Below are positions 42,807-52,547 of a DNA stretch of 64,000 nt, in pieces. Within the stretch, counting starts at the first letter, position 1, and each line of letters begins with the position of its first letter. The stretch lies in NCBI RefSeq assembly GCF_037543845.1, contig NZ_JBBIFX010000004.1, forward strand, positions 62,001 to 126,000, read 5' to 3'. The notes under the pieces are model-generated. The model had not been told where the DNA came from, did no database searches, and saw only the letters and a list, made by a program, of their open reading frames with translations. Source of the DNA: Gymnodinialimonas ulvae. Its GTDB lineage: Bacteria > Pseudomonadota > Alphaproteobacteria > Rhodobacterales > Rhodobacteraceae. A program made the position numbers and the translations under genes.

Positions 42807-44483
42807 TTAGTCCGCCATCAAGCGGCTGACCAACAGCGCCAACTCGGGCTTCTTGCCAATCTCCTGCACGCAAGTCTGACGCACGATACGTTTGATCGCT
42901 TCTTCAAGCTTCTCGTCATCGTCAACGACCTTGGCATCAAGGCGCGGCAGGAGCTTTGCGATGTCATCCTCGATCAGATCTTGCAGTGCTGCACCCGAGG
43001 ACCCGACTTCGGGCAAGCCCTTCAGCTGAACCCAGGCGTCTTCAAGCACCTCATCGCCCTCGTCGACAATCAAGGCGACCACAACCATTCCGTTGAGCGC
43101 CATCTTCATCCGCTCGCGGATCACGCCATCGAACTGGCCAACGAAGGCCTCACCATCAAGGTAGGTCCGTCCGGTCTCCACATGCTCGACAACGCCGGGC
43201 GCATTGCCCGAAAGCTCGACCAATGCACCATTCGGGGCGACGAGGCCCGTCATGCCCTTGGAGGTCGCCAGCCGTGCATGTTCGCGAATGTGACGGAATT
43301 CACCATGGTTGGGAACCAGGATTTGCGGCTTGAGCACATCATGCATGACCTCAAGATCGGGGCGGTTTGCGTGGCCTGAAACGTGGTAAAAGCCGCTGTT
43401 GTCATCCACGATCTCGACCCCGATCTCCGCCAGGGCGTTCTGGATATGGGCGACGGGCACCTCGTTTCCGGGGATCGTCTTGGAAGAGAACACGAACATG
43501 TCCCCCTCCTTCAATTCATGGCCCAGGTACTTGCCACGGCTCAGCGCGGCGGAGGCGGCACGGCGTTCGCCCTGGCTTCCGGTCACCAGAAGCATCAGGT
43601 TCTCGCGCGGCACGTCAAGCGCGTCTTCGGGGCTGATCGTGGCCGGAAAATCCGTCAAAACACCGGCCTGAACACCGGCCTTCACCATACGCTGCATCGC
43701 GCGCCCCATCAGGCAAATCGACCGGCCCGCCGCAACGCCGGCCTCGGCCAGCGTCTTCACACGCGCGATGTTGGAGGCAAAGGTCGTGGCCACAACCATC
43801 CCGCGCGCCTGTGCAACAAGCGCGTTGATTTGCTCGGGCAATTGGCTCTCGGAGCGGCCCGGGTTGCGGTTGAAAACATTGGTGGAATCGCACACGAAGG
43901 CCAACACGCCTTCGGCACCGATCTCACTCCACATCTCCGGATCATAGGGTTCGCCCACGCGCGGATCACGGTCGATCTTGAAGTCACCGGAATGCACAAC
44001 GCGGCCCGCATCCGTGTCAATCAGCAGTGCAGAGGCCTCGGGAATGGAATGCGAGACCGGCGCGAAGGACACGCGGAACGGTCCGGCTTCGACCACCTCG
44101 GGATAGGCGCCGACAATGCGCACGTTGTCCCCGTCATGGCCTGCTTCTTCGATCTTGCGAGTGGCGTGGATCGCGGTGAACTTGCGGCAATAGACCGGCG
44201 CACGCAGGCGATTCCACAGATGACCGACCGCACCAACGTGGTCTTCGTGCGCGTGCGTGATGAAAATGCCGTCAATCCGGTCCCGCCGCTCGTCCAGCCA
44301 GGCAACATCCGGCAGGATCAGGTCGACACCCGGCTGCCCGTCCATATCGGGAAAGGCCACGCCGGTGTCCACCACGATCAGGCGCTCAGCCCCTTCCGGA
44401 CCATAGCCATATACATAACAATTCATCCCGATCTCCCCCGCGCCACCAAGGGGGAGATACATCAGCCGGTTCCGGTCACTCAT
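42807..44483 (-). CDS. rnj: ribonuclease J
   Basis: A 558-residue metallo-beta-lactamase/beta-CASP ribonuclease with endo- and 5'-exonuclease activity in rRNA and mRNA processing. The zinc motif is FITHAHEDHVGAVGHLW. The beta-CASP blocks include CDSTNVFNRNPGRSESQ, LLVTGSQGERRAA and HVSGHANRPDLEVM. The start overlaps the coaX stop by eight bases, so it is probably the last gene of the nuo-birA-coaX transcript. Confidence 0.95.
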   Translation of the reverse strand: MSDRNRLMYLPLGGAGEIGMNCYVYGYGPEGAERLIVVDTGVAFPDMDGQPGVDLILPDVAWLDERRDRIDGIFITHAHEDHVGAVGHLWNRLRAPVYCRKFTAIHATRKIEEAGHDGDNVRIVGAYPEVVEAGPFRVSFAPVSHSIPEASALLIDTDAGRVVHSGDFKIDRDPRVGEPYDPEMWSEIGAEGVLAFVCDSTNVFNRNPGRSESQLPEQINALVAQARGMVVATTFASNIARVKTLAEAGVAAGRSICLMGRAMQRMVKAGVQAGVLTDFPATISPEDALDVPRENLMLLVTGSQGERRAASAALSRGKYLGHELKEGDMFVFSSKTIPGNEVPVAHIQNALAEIGVEIVDDNSGFYHVSGHANRPDLEVMHDVLKPQILVPNHGEFRHIREHARLATSKGMTGLVAPNGALVELSGNAPGVVEHVETGRTYLDGEAFVGQFDGVIRERMKMALNGMVVVALIVDEGDEVLEDAWVQLKGLPEVGSSGAALQDLIEDDIAKLLPRLDAKVVDDDEKLEEAIKRIVRQTCVQEIGKKPELALLVSRLMAD

Positions 44484-45258
44484 GGGATGGGTTGTCCTTG
44501 TTATATTTATGGATGACCGTGAGGCCGTACATCGTCAGGTCGTCTTCGATGGTGTCAAATAACAGTTCCCCCTGTGCGAACAAGGGGGCGAGACCGCCGG
44601 TGCCGATGACCTTCATCGAACGACCGTATTCTGCCTTGATGCGCGCGGTGATGCCCTCGATCAAACCTATATAGCCCCAGAACACACCCGATTGAATGCA
44701 GCCGACGGTGTTTGTGCCGATGACCTGTTCCGGCTTGGTGATATCGACATGCGGCAAAGCAGCCGCACCCAGGGCCAACGCCTCAAGTGACAGGTTCACG
44801 CCGGGCGCAATTACGCCGCCGACATAGGCGCCATCCTCGGCCACGACATCGAAGTTCGTGGCGGTGCCGAAATCAACCACAACGCAATCCCCGCCATGGC
44901 GCGCAAACGCCCCCGCTGCATTGGCCAGCCGGTCCGGTCCCACACCGGTGTCATAGTCAACGCGCGGCGCAATCGGCAGGGCGCAATCGGGCTTACCGAC
45001 CACCAAAGGCCGCAAGTTGAAGAACCGGTCGCAAAAAACACGCAGGTTGAATACGACACGTGGCACGGTGGTCGAGATGATCACATCGTCGATCTTCGGG
45101 TCGATCCCGTAGTGGCTCAACAACGTCGAAAACCACGTGAAATAGGCATCCGCCGTGCGCGAATGATGGGTCGACGTGCGCAGCGTGCACAACCAGCTTT
45201 CGCCGTCCCAGATCGAGAATACCGTGTTCGTGTTGCCGCAATCAATGCAGAGGAGCAT
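44476..45258 (-). CDS. coaX: type III pantothenate kinase
   Basis: A 260-residue ASKHA-fold kinase for the first step of coenzyme A synthesis. The phosphate 1 motif is LLCIDCGNTNTVFSIWDG. VGPDRLANAAGAFARHGG and VVDFGTATNFDVVAEDGAYVGG are the pantothenate and ribose-binding blocks. The length is typical. It lies 14 bases after birA. Confidence 0.94.
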   Translation of the reverse strand: MLLCIDCGNTNTVFSIWDGESWLCTLRTSTHHSRTADAYFTWFSTLLSHYGIDPKIDDVIISTTVPRVVFNLRVFCDRFFNLRPLVVGKPDCALPIAPRVDYDTGVGPDRLANAAGAFARHGGDCVVVDFGTATNFDVVAEDGAYVGGVIAPGVNLSLEALALGAAALPHVDITKPEQVIGTNTVGCIQSGVFWGYIGLIEGITARIKAEYGRSMKVIGTGGLAPLFAQGELLFDTIEDDLTMYGLTVIHKYNKDNPSHE

Positions 45259-45272
45259 GGCGCGCCCTCCCT

Positions 45273-46022
45273 TCAGAAATAGATATCCGCTGCCGCAATC
45301 CGGCGCGGACCTTTGGATGTTTCAAGTACGAGATTGCCCGCCGTGTCCATGTCCGTGAAGGTTCCGGTGATCTCTTCTTGCGGAAGACGGGCTGTGATGA
45401 CCTCGCCGATCCGGGCGGCGTGTGCCAGCCAAGCGGTGCGGGTCGGACCGAAGCCATAGGTCGCAAGGCTGGCTTCATGTCGGGCGAAGGGCGGGGCGAG
45501 CGCGTCGAGGAAAGCCTCCGGTGTCGTGGTGACGCCGACTTCACGCAAGGACACCGGCGGCAGGGCGAAGGGTTCTAGCGCGGCGGCCTCGGGCACGGAT
45601 GCGAGATTGACGCCGATCCCGATGATCAAATGGCTGACCCCGCCTTTGCCGTTGCCTATGCTTTCCAGCAGGATCCCCGCCAGCTTGCCGCCATGCAGCA
45701 GCACGTCATTGGGCCATTTCAGCGACAGCGCCTCCGCCGGGCAACCCACCACGATCAACGCATCGCGCAACGCCAGGGACGCCGTGAAGGACCGCAGCGC
45801 GATCTGATCCACCGGCCCGTCCGGGCGCAGTGTCAGAGAAGCCGCGAAATTGCCCGGCGGCATTGACCATGCCCTGCCCCGGCGCCCGCGCCCGGCGGTC
45901 TGCCTCAACGCCAAAAGCCATTCCGGCCCGGCCAGCGTCGGAGCCCTGCGCGCGGCCTCGGCCATTGTGCTGTCGGTCTCGGGCAGGACGCGGCGGCCCA
46001 CATCGGCGGGCCAGTCCGTCAT
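45273..46022 (-). CDS. birA: biotin-[acetyl-CoA-carboxylase] ligase
   Basis: A 249-residue monofunctional biotin protein ligase that attaches biotin to the carboxylase carrier protein. The biotinyl-AMP loop is RQTAGRGRRGRAWSMPPGNF, followed by LSLKWPNDVLLHGGKLAGIL. There is no N-terminal HTH domain, so unlike E. coli BirA it should not be a repressor. It is one base downstream of nuoN, an arrangement also known in Paracoccus. Confidence 0.93.
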   Translation of the reverse strand: MTDWPADVGRRVLPETDSTMAEAARRAPTLAGPEWLLALRQTAGRGRRGRAWSMPPGNFAASLTLRPDGPVDQIALRSFTASLALRDALIVVGCPAEALSLKWPNDVLLHGGKLAGILLESIGNGKGGVSHLIIGIGVNLASVPEAAALEPFALPPVSLREVGVTTTPEAFLDALAPPFARHEASLATYGFGPTRTAWLAHAARIGEVITARLPQEEITGTFTDMDTAGNLVLETSKGPRRIAAADIYF

Positions 46023-46023
46023 T

Positions 46024-47469
46024 TCAGCGGGTCAGCATTTCTGCGGCCAGCGCGGCAGAGCCTTCGATCCCGAAAAGGTTGATCCCCGGCACCCAGCCCA
46101 AACCGATGACCAAGGCCATCACGATCAGGCCCGCATAGGTGGCCAGCCCCATCCGGCCGTCAAGTCCTTCACGCGGCTCGCCGAAATACATCAGATAGAT
46201 AATCCGGATATAGTAAAACGCCCCAATGACCGACGCGATCACCCCGGCAATGGCAAGCCAAACCATGCCCGCATCCACGGCCGCGACCAGAACCGCGTAT
46301 TTGCCGAAGAAGCCCAGAAGCGGCGGCACACCGGCCAGCGAGAACATCAGCACAAGGATCGCCATCGCCTTGCCCGGTTCCTTGGAGGCAAAGGCCGACA
46401 GGGACGAGATTTCGGTCACATGCTGCCCGTCGCGCTCCATCGACAGGATGAAGGCGAAGGTACCGATGTTCATGGCCACGTAAATCGCCATGTAGATCAA
46501 CATCGCCTCGACGCCCATGGCCGTGCCGGCGGCCAGACCCATGAGCGCAAAGCCCATGTGTGAGATCGAGGAATAGGCCATCAGGCGCTTGAGGTCCGTC
46601 TGTCCAATCGCGGCAATCGCGCCCAGGAACATCGAGACGACCGCAAGGAAGGCCACGATCTGCTGCCAATCGCCCACAACACCGCCGAATGCGTCATGCA
46701 CGACGCGCGCGAACAGCGCCATCGCGGCGACCTTGGGTGCGGTCGCGAAGAGCGCCGTGATCGGTGTGGGCGAGCCTTCATAGACATCCGGCGTCCACAT
46801 GTGGAACGGCGCGGCGGAGACCTTGAAGGCCAGACCGGCCAGGATGAACACCAGACCGAACAGCAGGCCAAGGGACAATTCGCCGTTCGCCGCTTCGATG
46901 ATCCCGGCGAATTGCGTGGTGCCGGAATAGCCATAGGTCAGCGAGATGCCATAAAGCAAAAGACCAGAGCTGAGCGCGCCGAGGACAAAGTATTTCAGAC
47001 CCGCTTCGGTAGAACGCACGCTGTCGCGGCGCAGCGAAGCCACGACGTAAAGCGCCAGCGACTGAAGCTCCAACCCCATATACAGCGCCAGCATGTCACC
47101 GGCCGAGACCATGAACATCATGCCAACCACGGCCAGAACGATCAGCATCGGGAACTCGAACCGTAAAAGGTCGGTCTTGCTCATATAGTCCTGACTGATC
47201 GCGAGAATGGCGGCGGCGGAGAGCAGGATGGTGATCTTTGCAAACCGGCTGAAAGCGTCGTCGACGAACATGCCGTCGAACGCCTCGCGCGCGCCCTGCC
47301 CGGTGATGCCGATGTAGAAGGCCATGATCACGAACAACAACGCCGTGCCCCATGTCAGCGCCGGGGCAAGGCCGTCTTTCGTCGTGTAGACCGCCGCCAT
47401 GAGTCCGCCCATCGCAAACAGCGACAGGACGATTTCCGGCGTCAGGATGGCAAGGTCGGCTCCGAGCAT
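46024..47469 (-). CDS. nuoN: NADH-quinone oxidoreductase subunit N
   Basis: A 481-residue antiporter-like subunit with about 14 membrane helices. The broken-helix and proton-channel residues fall in the usual blocks: FPMLIVLAVVGMMFMVSAGD, LYMGLELQSLALYVVASL, KYFVLGALSSGLLLYGISL and LAFKVSAAPFHMWTPDVYEG. It is the last nuo gene, 12 bases after nuoM. Confidence 0.96.
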   Translation of the reverse strand: MLGADLAILTPEIVLSLFAMGGLMAAVYTTKDGLAPALTWGTALLFVIMAFYIGITGQGAREAFDGMFVDDAFSRFAKITILLSAAAILAISQDYMSKTDLLRFEFPMLIVLAVVGMMFMVSAGDMLALYMGLELQSLALYVVASLRRDSVRSTEAGLKYFVLGALSSGLLLYGISLTYGYSGTTQFAGIIEAANGELSLGLLFGLVFILAGLAFKVSAAPFHMWTPDVYEGSPTPITALFATAPKVAAMALFARVVHDAFGGVVGDWQQIVAFLAVVSMFLGAIAAIGQTDLKRLMAYSSISHMGFALMGLAAGTAMGVEAMLIYMAIYVAMNIGTFAFILSMERDGQHVTEISSLSAFASKEPGKAMAILVLMFSLAGVPPLLGFFGKYAVLVAAVDAGMVWLAIAGVIASVIGAFYYIRIIYLMYFGEPREGLDGRMGLATYAGLIVMALVIGLGWVPGINLFGIEGSAALAAEMLTR

Positions 47470-47481
47470 ATCAGGCGTCCT

Positions 47482-49026
47482 TTAATGGTTCGCGGCGACG
47501 TGGGTGTGCGGCTCAAACGCGGCCACCGCGACGTCGTAGTTTTCAACAAGGGCACCGACCGAGGGACCGATCACGTCGGTCACAAGGCTGGGGTAGACGC
47601 CCAGTAGGATCGTCATCACCACCAGTGGCGCAAAGATCATCCGCTCGCGCGGGGTAATGTCCTGAATGGTCTTGAGGCTTTCCTTGATCAGATCGCCAAA
47701 GACCACCCGGCGGTAGAGCCACAGGGCGTAGCACGCGCTGAGGATGACGCCGGTTGCGGCAAAGACACCGACCCATGTGTTCACCTGGAACACCCCGATC
47801 AGCGTCAGGAATTCGCCCACAAACCCCGACGTCCCAGGAAGGCCCACATTGGCCATGGTGAACAGCATGAAGATCAGCGCATAGGCCGGCATCCGCACCA
47901 CCAACCCGCCATAGGCGTCGATATCACGGGTGTGCATCCGGTCGTAAATCACGCCCACACACAAAAACAATGCGCCCGAGATGAAGCCGTGGCTGATCAT
48001 CTGGAAAATCGCGCCATCCACGCCGTTCTGGTTGGCCGCGAAAATCCCCATCGTCACAAACCCCATATGCGCGACCGAGGAATAGGCAATCAGCTTTTTC
48101 ATATCCTCCTGCACCATCGCGACCAGCGAGGTGTAGACGATGGCGATTACGCTCATCCACAGGACCAGCGGCGCCAGCAGGTCGGAGGCGACCGGGAACA
48201 TCGGCAAGCTGAACCGCAGGAATCCGTATCCCCCCATCTTCAGCAGAACCGCCGCCAGAATGACCGAGCCCGCCGTCGGCGCCTGCACGTGGGCATCGGG
48301 CAGCCACGTGTGCACCGGCCACATCGGCATCTTGACCGCGAAGCTCGCAAAGAAGGCGAGGAACAGCATGGTCTGCAAGCCGCCGATCACCTGGAAGCCA
48401 AGGACAGAGAACGTCTCGGTCGCGAAGTTGTGCTGCAAAAGCTGCGTGATGTCGGTCGTGCCCGCATCAACGAACATGGCGATCATCGCCACCAGCATGA
48501 GGACGGAGCCGAGGAAGGTATAGAGGAAGAACTTGAAGCTGGCGTAGATGCGATTCTTGCCGCCCCAGATGCCGATGATCAGGAACATCGGGATCAGGCC
48601 CGCCTCGAAGAACAGGTAGAACAGCACCAGATCCAGCGCCACGAAGACGCCGATCATCAGCGTCTCCAACACCAGCATCGCGATCATGTATTCTTTCACG
48701 CGGTGCGTCACGCCCCAGCACGAAGCGATGGTGATCGGCATCAGGAACGTGGTGAGCATCACGAACAGGATCGAAATTCCGTCCACACCGACGCGGTATT
48801 GCAACCCGAAGAGCCATTCACTTTCCTCGACCAGCTGGAAGCCGGTGTTTTGCGGATCGAATTGAACCAGCAGGAACAGCGAAATCAGGAAGGTGAAAGC
48901 CGTCGCCGCAAAGGCCAGTCGCTTGGCGTTAAGCTGCGCCGCCGCATCGTCGCCGCGCAAGAACACAGCCATGATAATGGCCGCGACCGCAGGCAGGAAG
49001 GTGACGATGGAGATCAGATTATCCAT
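47482..49026 (-). CDS. nuoM: NADH-quinone oxidoreductase subunit M
   Basis: A 514-residue antiporter-like proton-pumping subunit of complex I. The key blocks are LVLFYLFFEAGLIPMFLIIG (the buried Glu), FASFAVKMPMWPVHTWLPDA and AYSSVAHMGFVTMGIF. ATG 49026 lies five bases after the nuoL stop; longer in-frame starts would run into nuoL. Confidence 0.96.
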   Translation of the reverse strand: MDNLISIVTFLPAVAAIIMAVFLRGDDAAAQLNAKRLAFAATAFTFLISLFLLVQFDPQNTGFQLVEESEWLFGLQYRVGVDGISILFVMLTTFLMPITIASCWGVTHRVKEYMIAMLVLETLMIGVFVALDLVLFYLFFEAGLIPMFLIIGIWGGKNRIYASFKFFLYTFLGSVLMLVAMIAMFVDAGTTDITQLLQHNFATETFSVLGFQVIGGLQTMLFLAFFASFAVKMPMWPVHTWLPDAHVQAPTAGSVILAAVLLKMGGYGFLRFSLPMFPVASDLLAPLVLWMSVIAIVYTSLVAMVQEDMKKLIAYSSVAHMGFVTMGIFAANQNGVDGAIFQMISHGFISGALFLCVGVIYDRMHTRDIDAYGGLVVRMPAYALIFMLFTMANVGLPGTSGFVGEFLTLIGVFQVNTWVGVFAATGVILSACYALWLYRRVVFGDLIKESLKTIQDITPRERMIFAPLVVMTILLGVYPSLVTDVIGPSVGALVENYDVAVAAFEPHTHVAANH

Positions 49027-49031
49027 GTTTC

Positions 49032-51170
49032 TTACCCTGCCGTAAGCGTCATCCATGTGATCAGGATCACGATCCCGAGCACCATGGCGAAGGCGTAGTG
49101 GAAGATGTAGCCGGATTGCAGCCGGTTCAGATGCCGCGTGAAGAACGGCACGACGCCCATGGCCAGCCCGTTGATCCCTCCGTCGATCACGGCCCCGTCG
49201 CCGCCCTTCCAAAGGAACCGCCCGAGCCATTTCGCAGAGCGCACAAAGAGGAAATCATAGGCCTCGTCGAAGTACCATTTGTTGAGAAGGAAGGCGTAAA
49301 GCGGCCGGTTCTGCGCCGCGAGGCGTCCGGGGATCGACGGGTTCACGATGTAAAAGACAAAGGCCGTGGCGAAACCCAACAGCATCGCAAAGAACGGCGC
49401 GAGTTTCACCCACGTGGGCACGGAATGGGCGTCGTTGAGCACGTGATTGTCAGGCGCGTGGTGAATGGCCCCTTCGCCCGGCGCGCCAGTGAACACGTAG
49501 TGTGTCTCTTCGGCGTGGCTTCCAGCGTCAGCATGTTCTTCATCGCCGTGGCCTTCATCCGCGTGTTCCTCGTCGCCGTGGCCCGCATCCGCATGCTCTT
49601 CCGCAGCATAGGGCACGCCAAAGAACTGCGCGACGTAGTTGGTCTTGCCGAAGAAGCTGCCGTACCAGACCATCCCGGCCAGCACCGCACCCACCGCCAG
49701 CGCACCCAGCGGCACCAACATGGTTTTCGGGCTTTCATGGGCATGATCGTGGGTATGCTTGTCACCGCGCGGCTCGCCATAGAACGTCAGGAACATCAGG
49801 CGCCACGAATAGAAGCTTGTGAACAGCGCCCCGATCACCAGCGCCCAGAAGGCAAAACTGCCCAGGTCGCCGCCAAAGGCAAAGGCGCTCTCGATCACCG
49901 CGTCCTTGGATACGAAGCCCGCAAAGCCGATGGGGAAGCCCACATACAGCAGCGGGATACCGACCCCCGTGATCGCCAGCGTTCCGATCATCATCGCCCA
50001 GAACGTATAGGGCAGCTTGTGACGCAAACCGCCGTAGTTTCGCATGTCCTGTTCATGGTGCATGCCGTGGATCACCGATCCCGCACCAAGAAACAGCATC
50101 GCCTTGAAGAACGCATGGGTCAAAAGGTGGAACATCGCGACCGAATAGACGCCGACACCGGCGGCCACGAACATGTAGCCAAGCTGCGACATCGTCGAAT
50201 AGGCGATCACCCGTTTGATGTCGTTCTGCACAAGGCCGATTGTTGCCGCGACGAAGGCCGACAAGGCGCCCACGATGATGATGAAATTGCCCGCCATCGG
50301 CGCGTATTCGATGATCGGCGACATCCGGCAGACAAGGAACACCCCCGCCGTCACCATGGTCGCCGCGTGGATCAGGGCCGACACCGGCGTCGGGCCTTCC
50401 ATCGCGTCCGGCAGCCATGTGTGCAGCAACAACTGCGCCGACTTGCCCATCGCGCCGATGAACAGGAGGAACGCAATGGTCTCGGCCGCGTTCAATTCCA
50501 TCCCGAGGAAGGAAATGCTCATCTCGGCAAGGTTCGCGCCCTCGGCAAGGATCACGTCGAACTGGATCGAATCCGTCATCCAGAAGATCGCGAAGATGCC
50601 CAGAAGGAAGCCGAAGTCCCCGACCCGGTTCACGATGAATGCCTTCATCGCCGCCGCCCCAGCGGAGGGTTTGCGGTAGTAGAACCCGATCAGGAGGTAG
50701 GACGCCACGCCGACCCCTTCCCAGCCGAAGAACAGCTGCAAAAGGTTGTCCGCCGTGACCAGCATCAGCATCGCGAAGGTGAAAAACGACAGGTACGCGA
50801 AGAAGCGCGGGCGATACGACTCGCCTTCCTTGAAGTTCTCGTCATGGGCCATGTAGCCGAACGAATACAGGTGCACGAGGGCCGAAACAGAGGTGATGAC
50901 GATCAGCATGATCGCCGTCAAACGGTCGATGCGGATCGCCCAATCGGTGAACAGCGTGCCGGACTCGATCCACGTCAGAATGCTGGTCGAATACGAACCG
51001 TTATCATGCGCTGACGGGTCGAACGTCAGGAAGATGATCCAAGACAAAAGGCACGACAGCGCCAGCATCAACGTGGCGACGACGCAGGCCGCCTGTTCCC
51101 CGATCAACCGCCAGGTGAACCCACAGATAAGCGCGCCGACGAGAGGGGCGAAGAGTAGGATTTGTTCCAT
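49032..51170 (-). CDS. nuoL: NADH-quinone oxidoreductase subunit L
   Basis: A 712-residue antiporter-like subunit with the long lateral helix at its C-terminus. Conserved blocks are LLQLFFGWEGVGVASYLLIG, FIGAMGKSAQLLLHTWLPDA, EGPTPVSALIHAATMVTAGV and IAYSTMSQLGYMFVAAGVG. It is longer than the E. coli protein (about 613 residues), mainly because of a His/Asp/Glu-rich loop at about residues 520-550. It lies four bases after nuoK. Confidence 0.96.
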   Translation of the reverse strand: MEQILLFAPLVGALICGFTWRLIGEQAACVVATLMLALSCLLSWIIFLTFDPSAHDNGSYSTSILTWIESGTLFTDWAIRIDRLTAIMLIVITSVSALVHLYSFGYMAHDENFKEGESYRPRFFAYLSFFTFAMLMLVTADNLLQLFFGWEGVGVASYLLIGFYYRKPSAGAAAMKAFIVNRVGDFGFLLGIFAIFWMTDSIQFDVILAEGANLAEMSISFLGMELNAAETIAFLLFIGAMGKSAQLLLHTWLPDAMEGPTPVSALIHAATMVTAGVFLVCRMSPIIEYAPMAGNFIIIVGALSAFVAATIGLVQNDIKRVIAYSTMSQLGYMFVAAGVGVYSVAMFHLLTHAFFKAMLFLGAGSVIHGMHHEQDMRNYGGLRHKLPYTFWAMMIGTLAITGVGIPLLYVGFPIGFAGFVSKDAVIESAFAFGGDLGSFAFWALVIGALFTSFYSWRLMFLTFYGEPRGDKHTHDHAHESPKTMLVPLGALAVGAVLAGMVWYGSFFGKTNYVAQFFGVPYAAEEHADAGHGDEEHADEGHGDEEHADAGSHAEETHYVFTGAPGEGAIHHAPDNHVLNDAHSVPTWVKLAPFFAMLLGFATAFVFYIVNPSIPGRLAAQNRPLYAFLLNKWYFDEAYDFLFVRSAKWLGRFLWKGGDGAVIDGGINGLAMGVVPFFTRHLNRLQSGYIFHYAFAMVLGIVILITWMTLTAG
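49531..49602 (-). repeat. 30-bp tandem repeat encoding a His/Asp/Glu-rich loop in NuoL
   Basis: Two full 30-base units and a partial third encode EEHAD(A/E)GHGD repeats. The loop joins late membrane helices near the lateral-helix region and could bind metal or be a flexible linker. Confidence 0.8.
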
Positions 51171-51174
51171 GATC

Positions 51175-51483
51175 TCAGCCCTTCAGATTGTCGAACGCTT
51201 CGACGTCGACCGTGCCGCGGTTGCGGAAGAAACAGACGAGAATGGCCAGGCCAATCGCGGCTTCGGCCGCTGCAACCGTCAGGATGAACAAGGTGAACAC
51301 CTGCCCCGTCAGATCACCCAGAAACGAAGAAAACGCCACGAGGTTAATGTTCACGCTCAGTAGCATCAGCTCCAGTGACATCAGAATGATGATGACATTC
51401 TTCCGGTTCAGGAAGATGCCGAAGATCCCGATGACAAACAGCGCGGCGGCCACCGTCAGGTAATGTTCAAGGCCAATGGTCAT
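51175..51483 (-). CDS. nuoK: NADH-quinone oxidoreductase subunit K
   Basis: A 102-residue subunit with three membrane helices, homologous to mitochondrial ND4L. The conserved Glu residues of the E-channel are in IILMSLELMLLSVNINLVAF and in VAAAEAAIGLAILV. Normal length. Confidence 0.96.
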   Translation of the reverse strand: MTIGLEHYLTVAAALFVIGIFGIFLNRKNVIIILMSLELMLLSVNINLVAFSSFLGDLTGQVFTLFILTVAAAEAAIGLAILVCFFRNRGTVDVEAFDNLKG

Positions 51484-51528
51484 TCTGGTCGTCCCTCAGC
51501 GGTTGCCCGCGTCTTCATTATCCAGCCG

Positions 51529-52143
51529 TCAGAGCCCTTGCCCCGGCTTCACATCTTTCAATTCCATGGCCTTGGCCGGGTCGCGCATCATCTGCGCAAC
51601 GGGGCTCTGACGCTTGACGTCCACGCGGTGGCGCAGCGTCAACACGATCGCCCCCACCATCGCGACCAGCAGGATCAGACCCGACATCTGGAACACCATG
51701 AAATACTCGTCGTAGAGGATCAGCCCGAGCGCCTGCGTGTTGTGCGCCACGTCGAGCGGCGGAGCCGGATTGCCAAGGCGCGCGTCGATCCCGTCCGAGA
51801 ACTGCCAGGACCCGAAGGCCAGTGTCAGCTGCATCAACAAGACCAAACCGATAAGACCGCCCAAGGGCACATATTTCGCCATCTCTGCCTTGAGCTCGGC
51901 GAAATCGACATCGAGCATCATCACCACGAACAAAAACAGCACCGCGACCGCACCCACGTAGACGATGATCAGAAGCATCGCGACGAATTCCGCCCCCAGC
52001 AACACGAACAGGCCCGCGGCACTCAAGAACGACAGGATCAACCACAGGACGGAGTGAACTGGGTTCTTCGACACGACGGTGAAAAGCCCCCCCGTGATCA
52101 CCGACAGCGCGAACAGGTAGAAGGTGAAATCAGCTATCGTCAT
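51529..52143 (-). CDS. nuoJ: NADH-quinone oxidoreductase subunit J
   Basis: A 204-residue, five-helix subunit homologous to ND6. The conserved block is LLIIVYVGAVAVLFLFVVMM, preceded by the P-V-H-S-V-L-W helix. ATG 52143 overlaps the stop of the CMD-like gene by four bases, so the two are coupled. Confidence 0.95.
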   Translation of the reverse strand: MTIADFTFYLFALSVITGGLFTVVSKNPVHSVLWLILSFLSAAGLFVLLGAEFVAMLLIIVYVGAVAVLFLFVVMMLDVDFAELKAEMAKYVPLGGLIGLVLLMQLTLAFGSWQFSDGIDARLGNPAPPLDVAHNTQALGLILYDEYFMVFQMSGLILLVAMVGAIVLTLRHRVDVKRQSPVAQMMRDPAKAMELKDVKPGQGL

Positions 52144-52547
52144 GCCTCGTCCCCTTGGATCGCCTGTTGCGCAAGACCCATGGCCTTGTTCATCGCGGGC
52201 ACGCCGCCGAACATCGCGGCCATGCCGATGGTTTCGGCCACCTCCTGCTCGGTCGCGCCGGCTTCTATCGCATGCCGCACCGACAATCGGATCTGCGCCT
52301 CGGCCACCGCACCTTGTACCGTCAGGCCCAGGATGGTCAGCAACAGCCGCGTTTTTGCGTCGAGACCGCCGGGGTTGAACTGCTTGCCCATGAAGGCTTC
52401 CAGCATCTCTGCGGGAACCGTCGGCCACATCTTGTCCATCGACGCCGGGTTGAAAGACGCCATTGCCGGATTAACCGACTTCAGCCAATCCTGCGTCATG
52501 TCCTGCGTCTGCTTGAACAGCGCCTCGAAGGGGTTTTGATCGCTCAT
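52140..52547 (-). CDS. carboxymuconolactone decarboxylase-like (AhpD-fold) protein within the nuo operon
   Basis: A 135-residue all-helical protein. The block LDAKTRLLLTILGLTVQGAV followed by RHAIEAGATEQEVAETIGM matches the CMD/AhpD-like fold. The Cys-x-x-Cys of peroxidase-type AhpD proteins is missing, so redox activity is unlikely; a few other CMD proteins are also Cys-free. It overlaps nuoI (52544-52547) and nuoJ (52140-52143) by four bases each, so it is a built-in member of the operon. Function is unknown. Confidence 0.8.
   Translation of the reverse strand: MSDQNPFEALFKQTQDMTQDWLKSVNPAMASFNPASMDKMWPTVPAEMLEAFMGKQFNPGGLDAKTRLLLTILGLTVQGAVAEAQIRLSVRHAIEAGATEQEVAETIGMAAMFGGVPAMNKAMGLAQQAIQGDEA

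Noticed and set aside
49098..51014. 638-codon plus-strand frame opposite nuoL
   Set aside because: Antisense shadow with His/Arg/Asp-rich low-information sequence; nuoL is unambiguous on the other strand.
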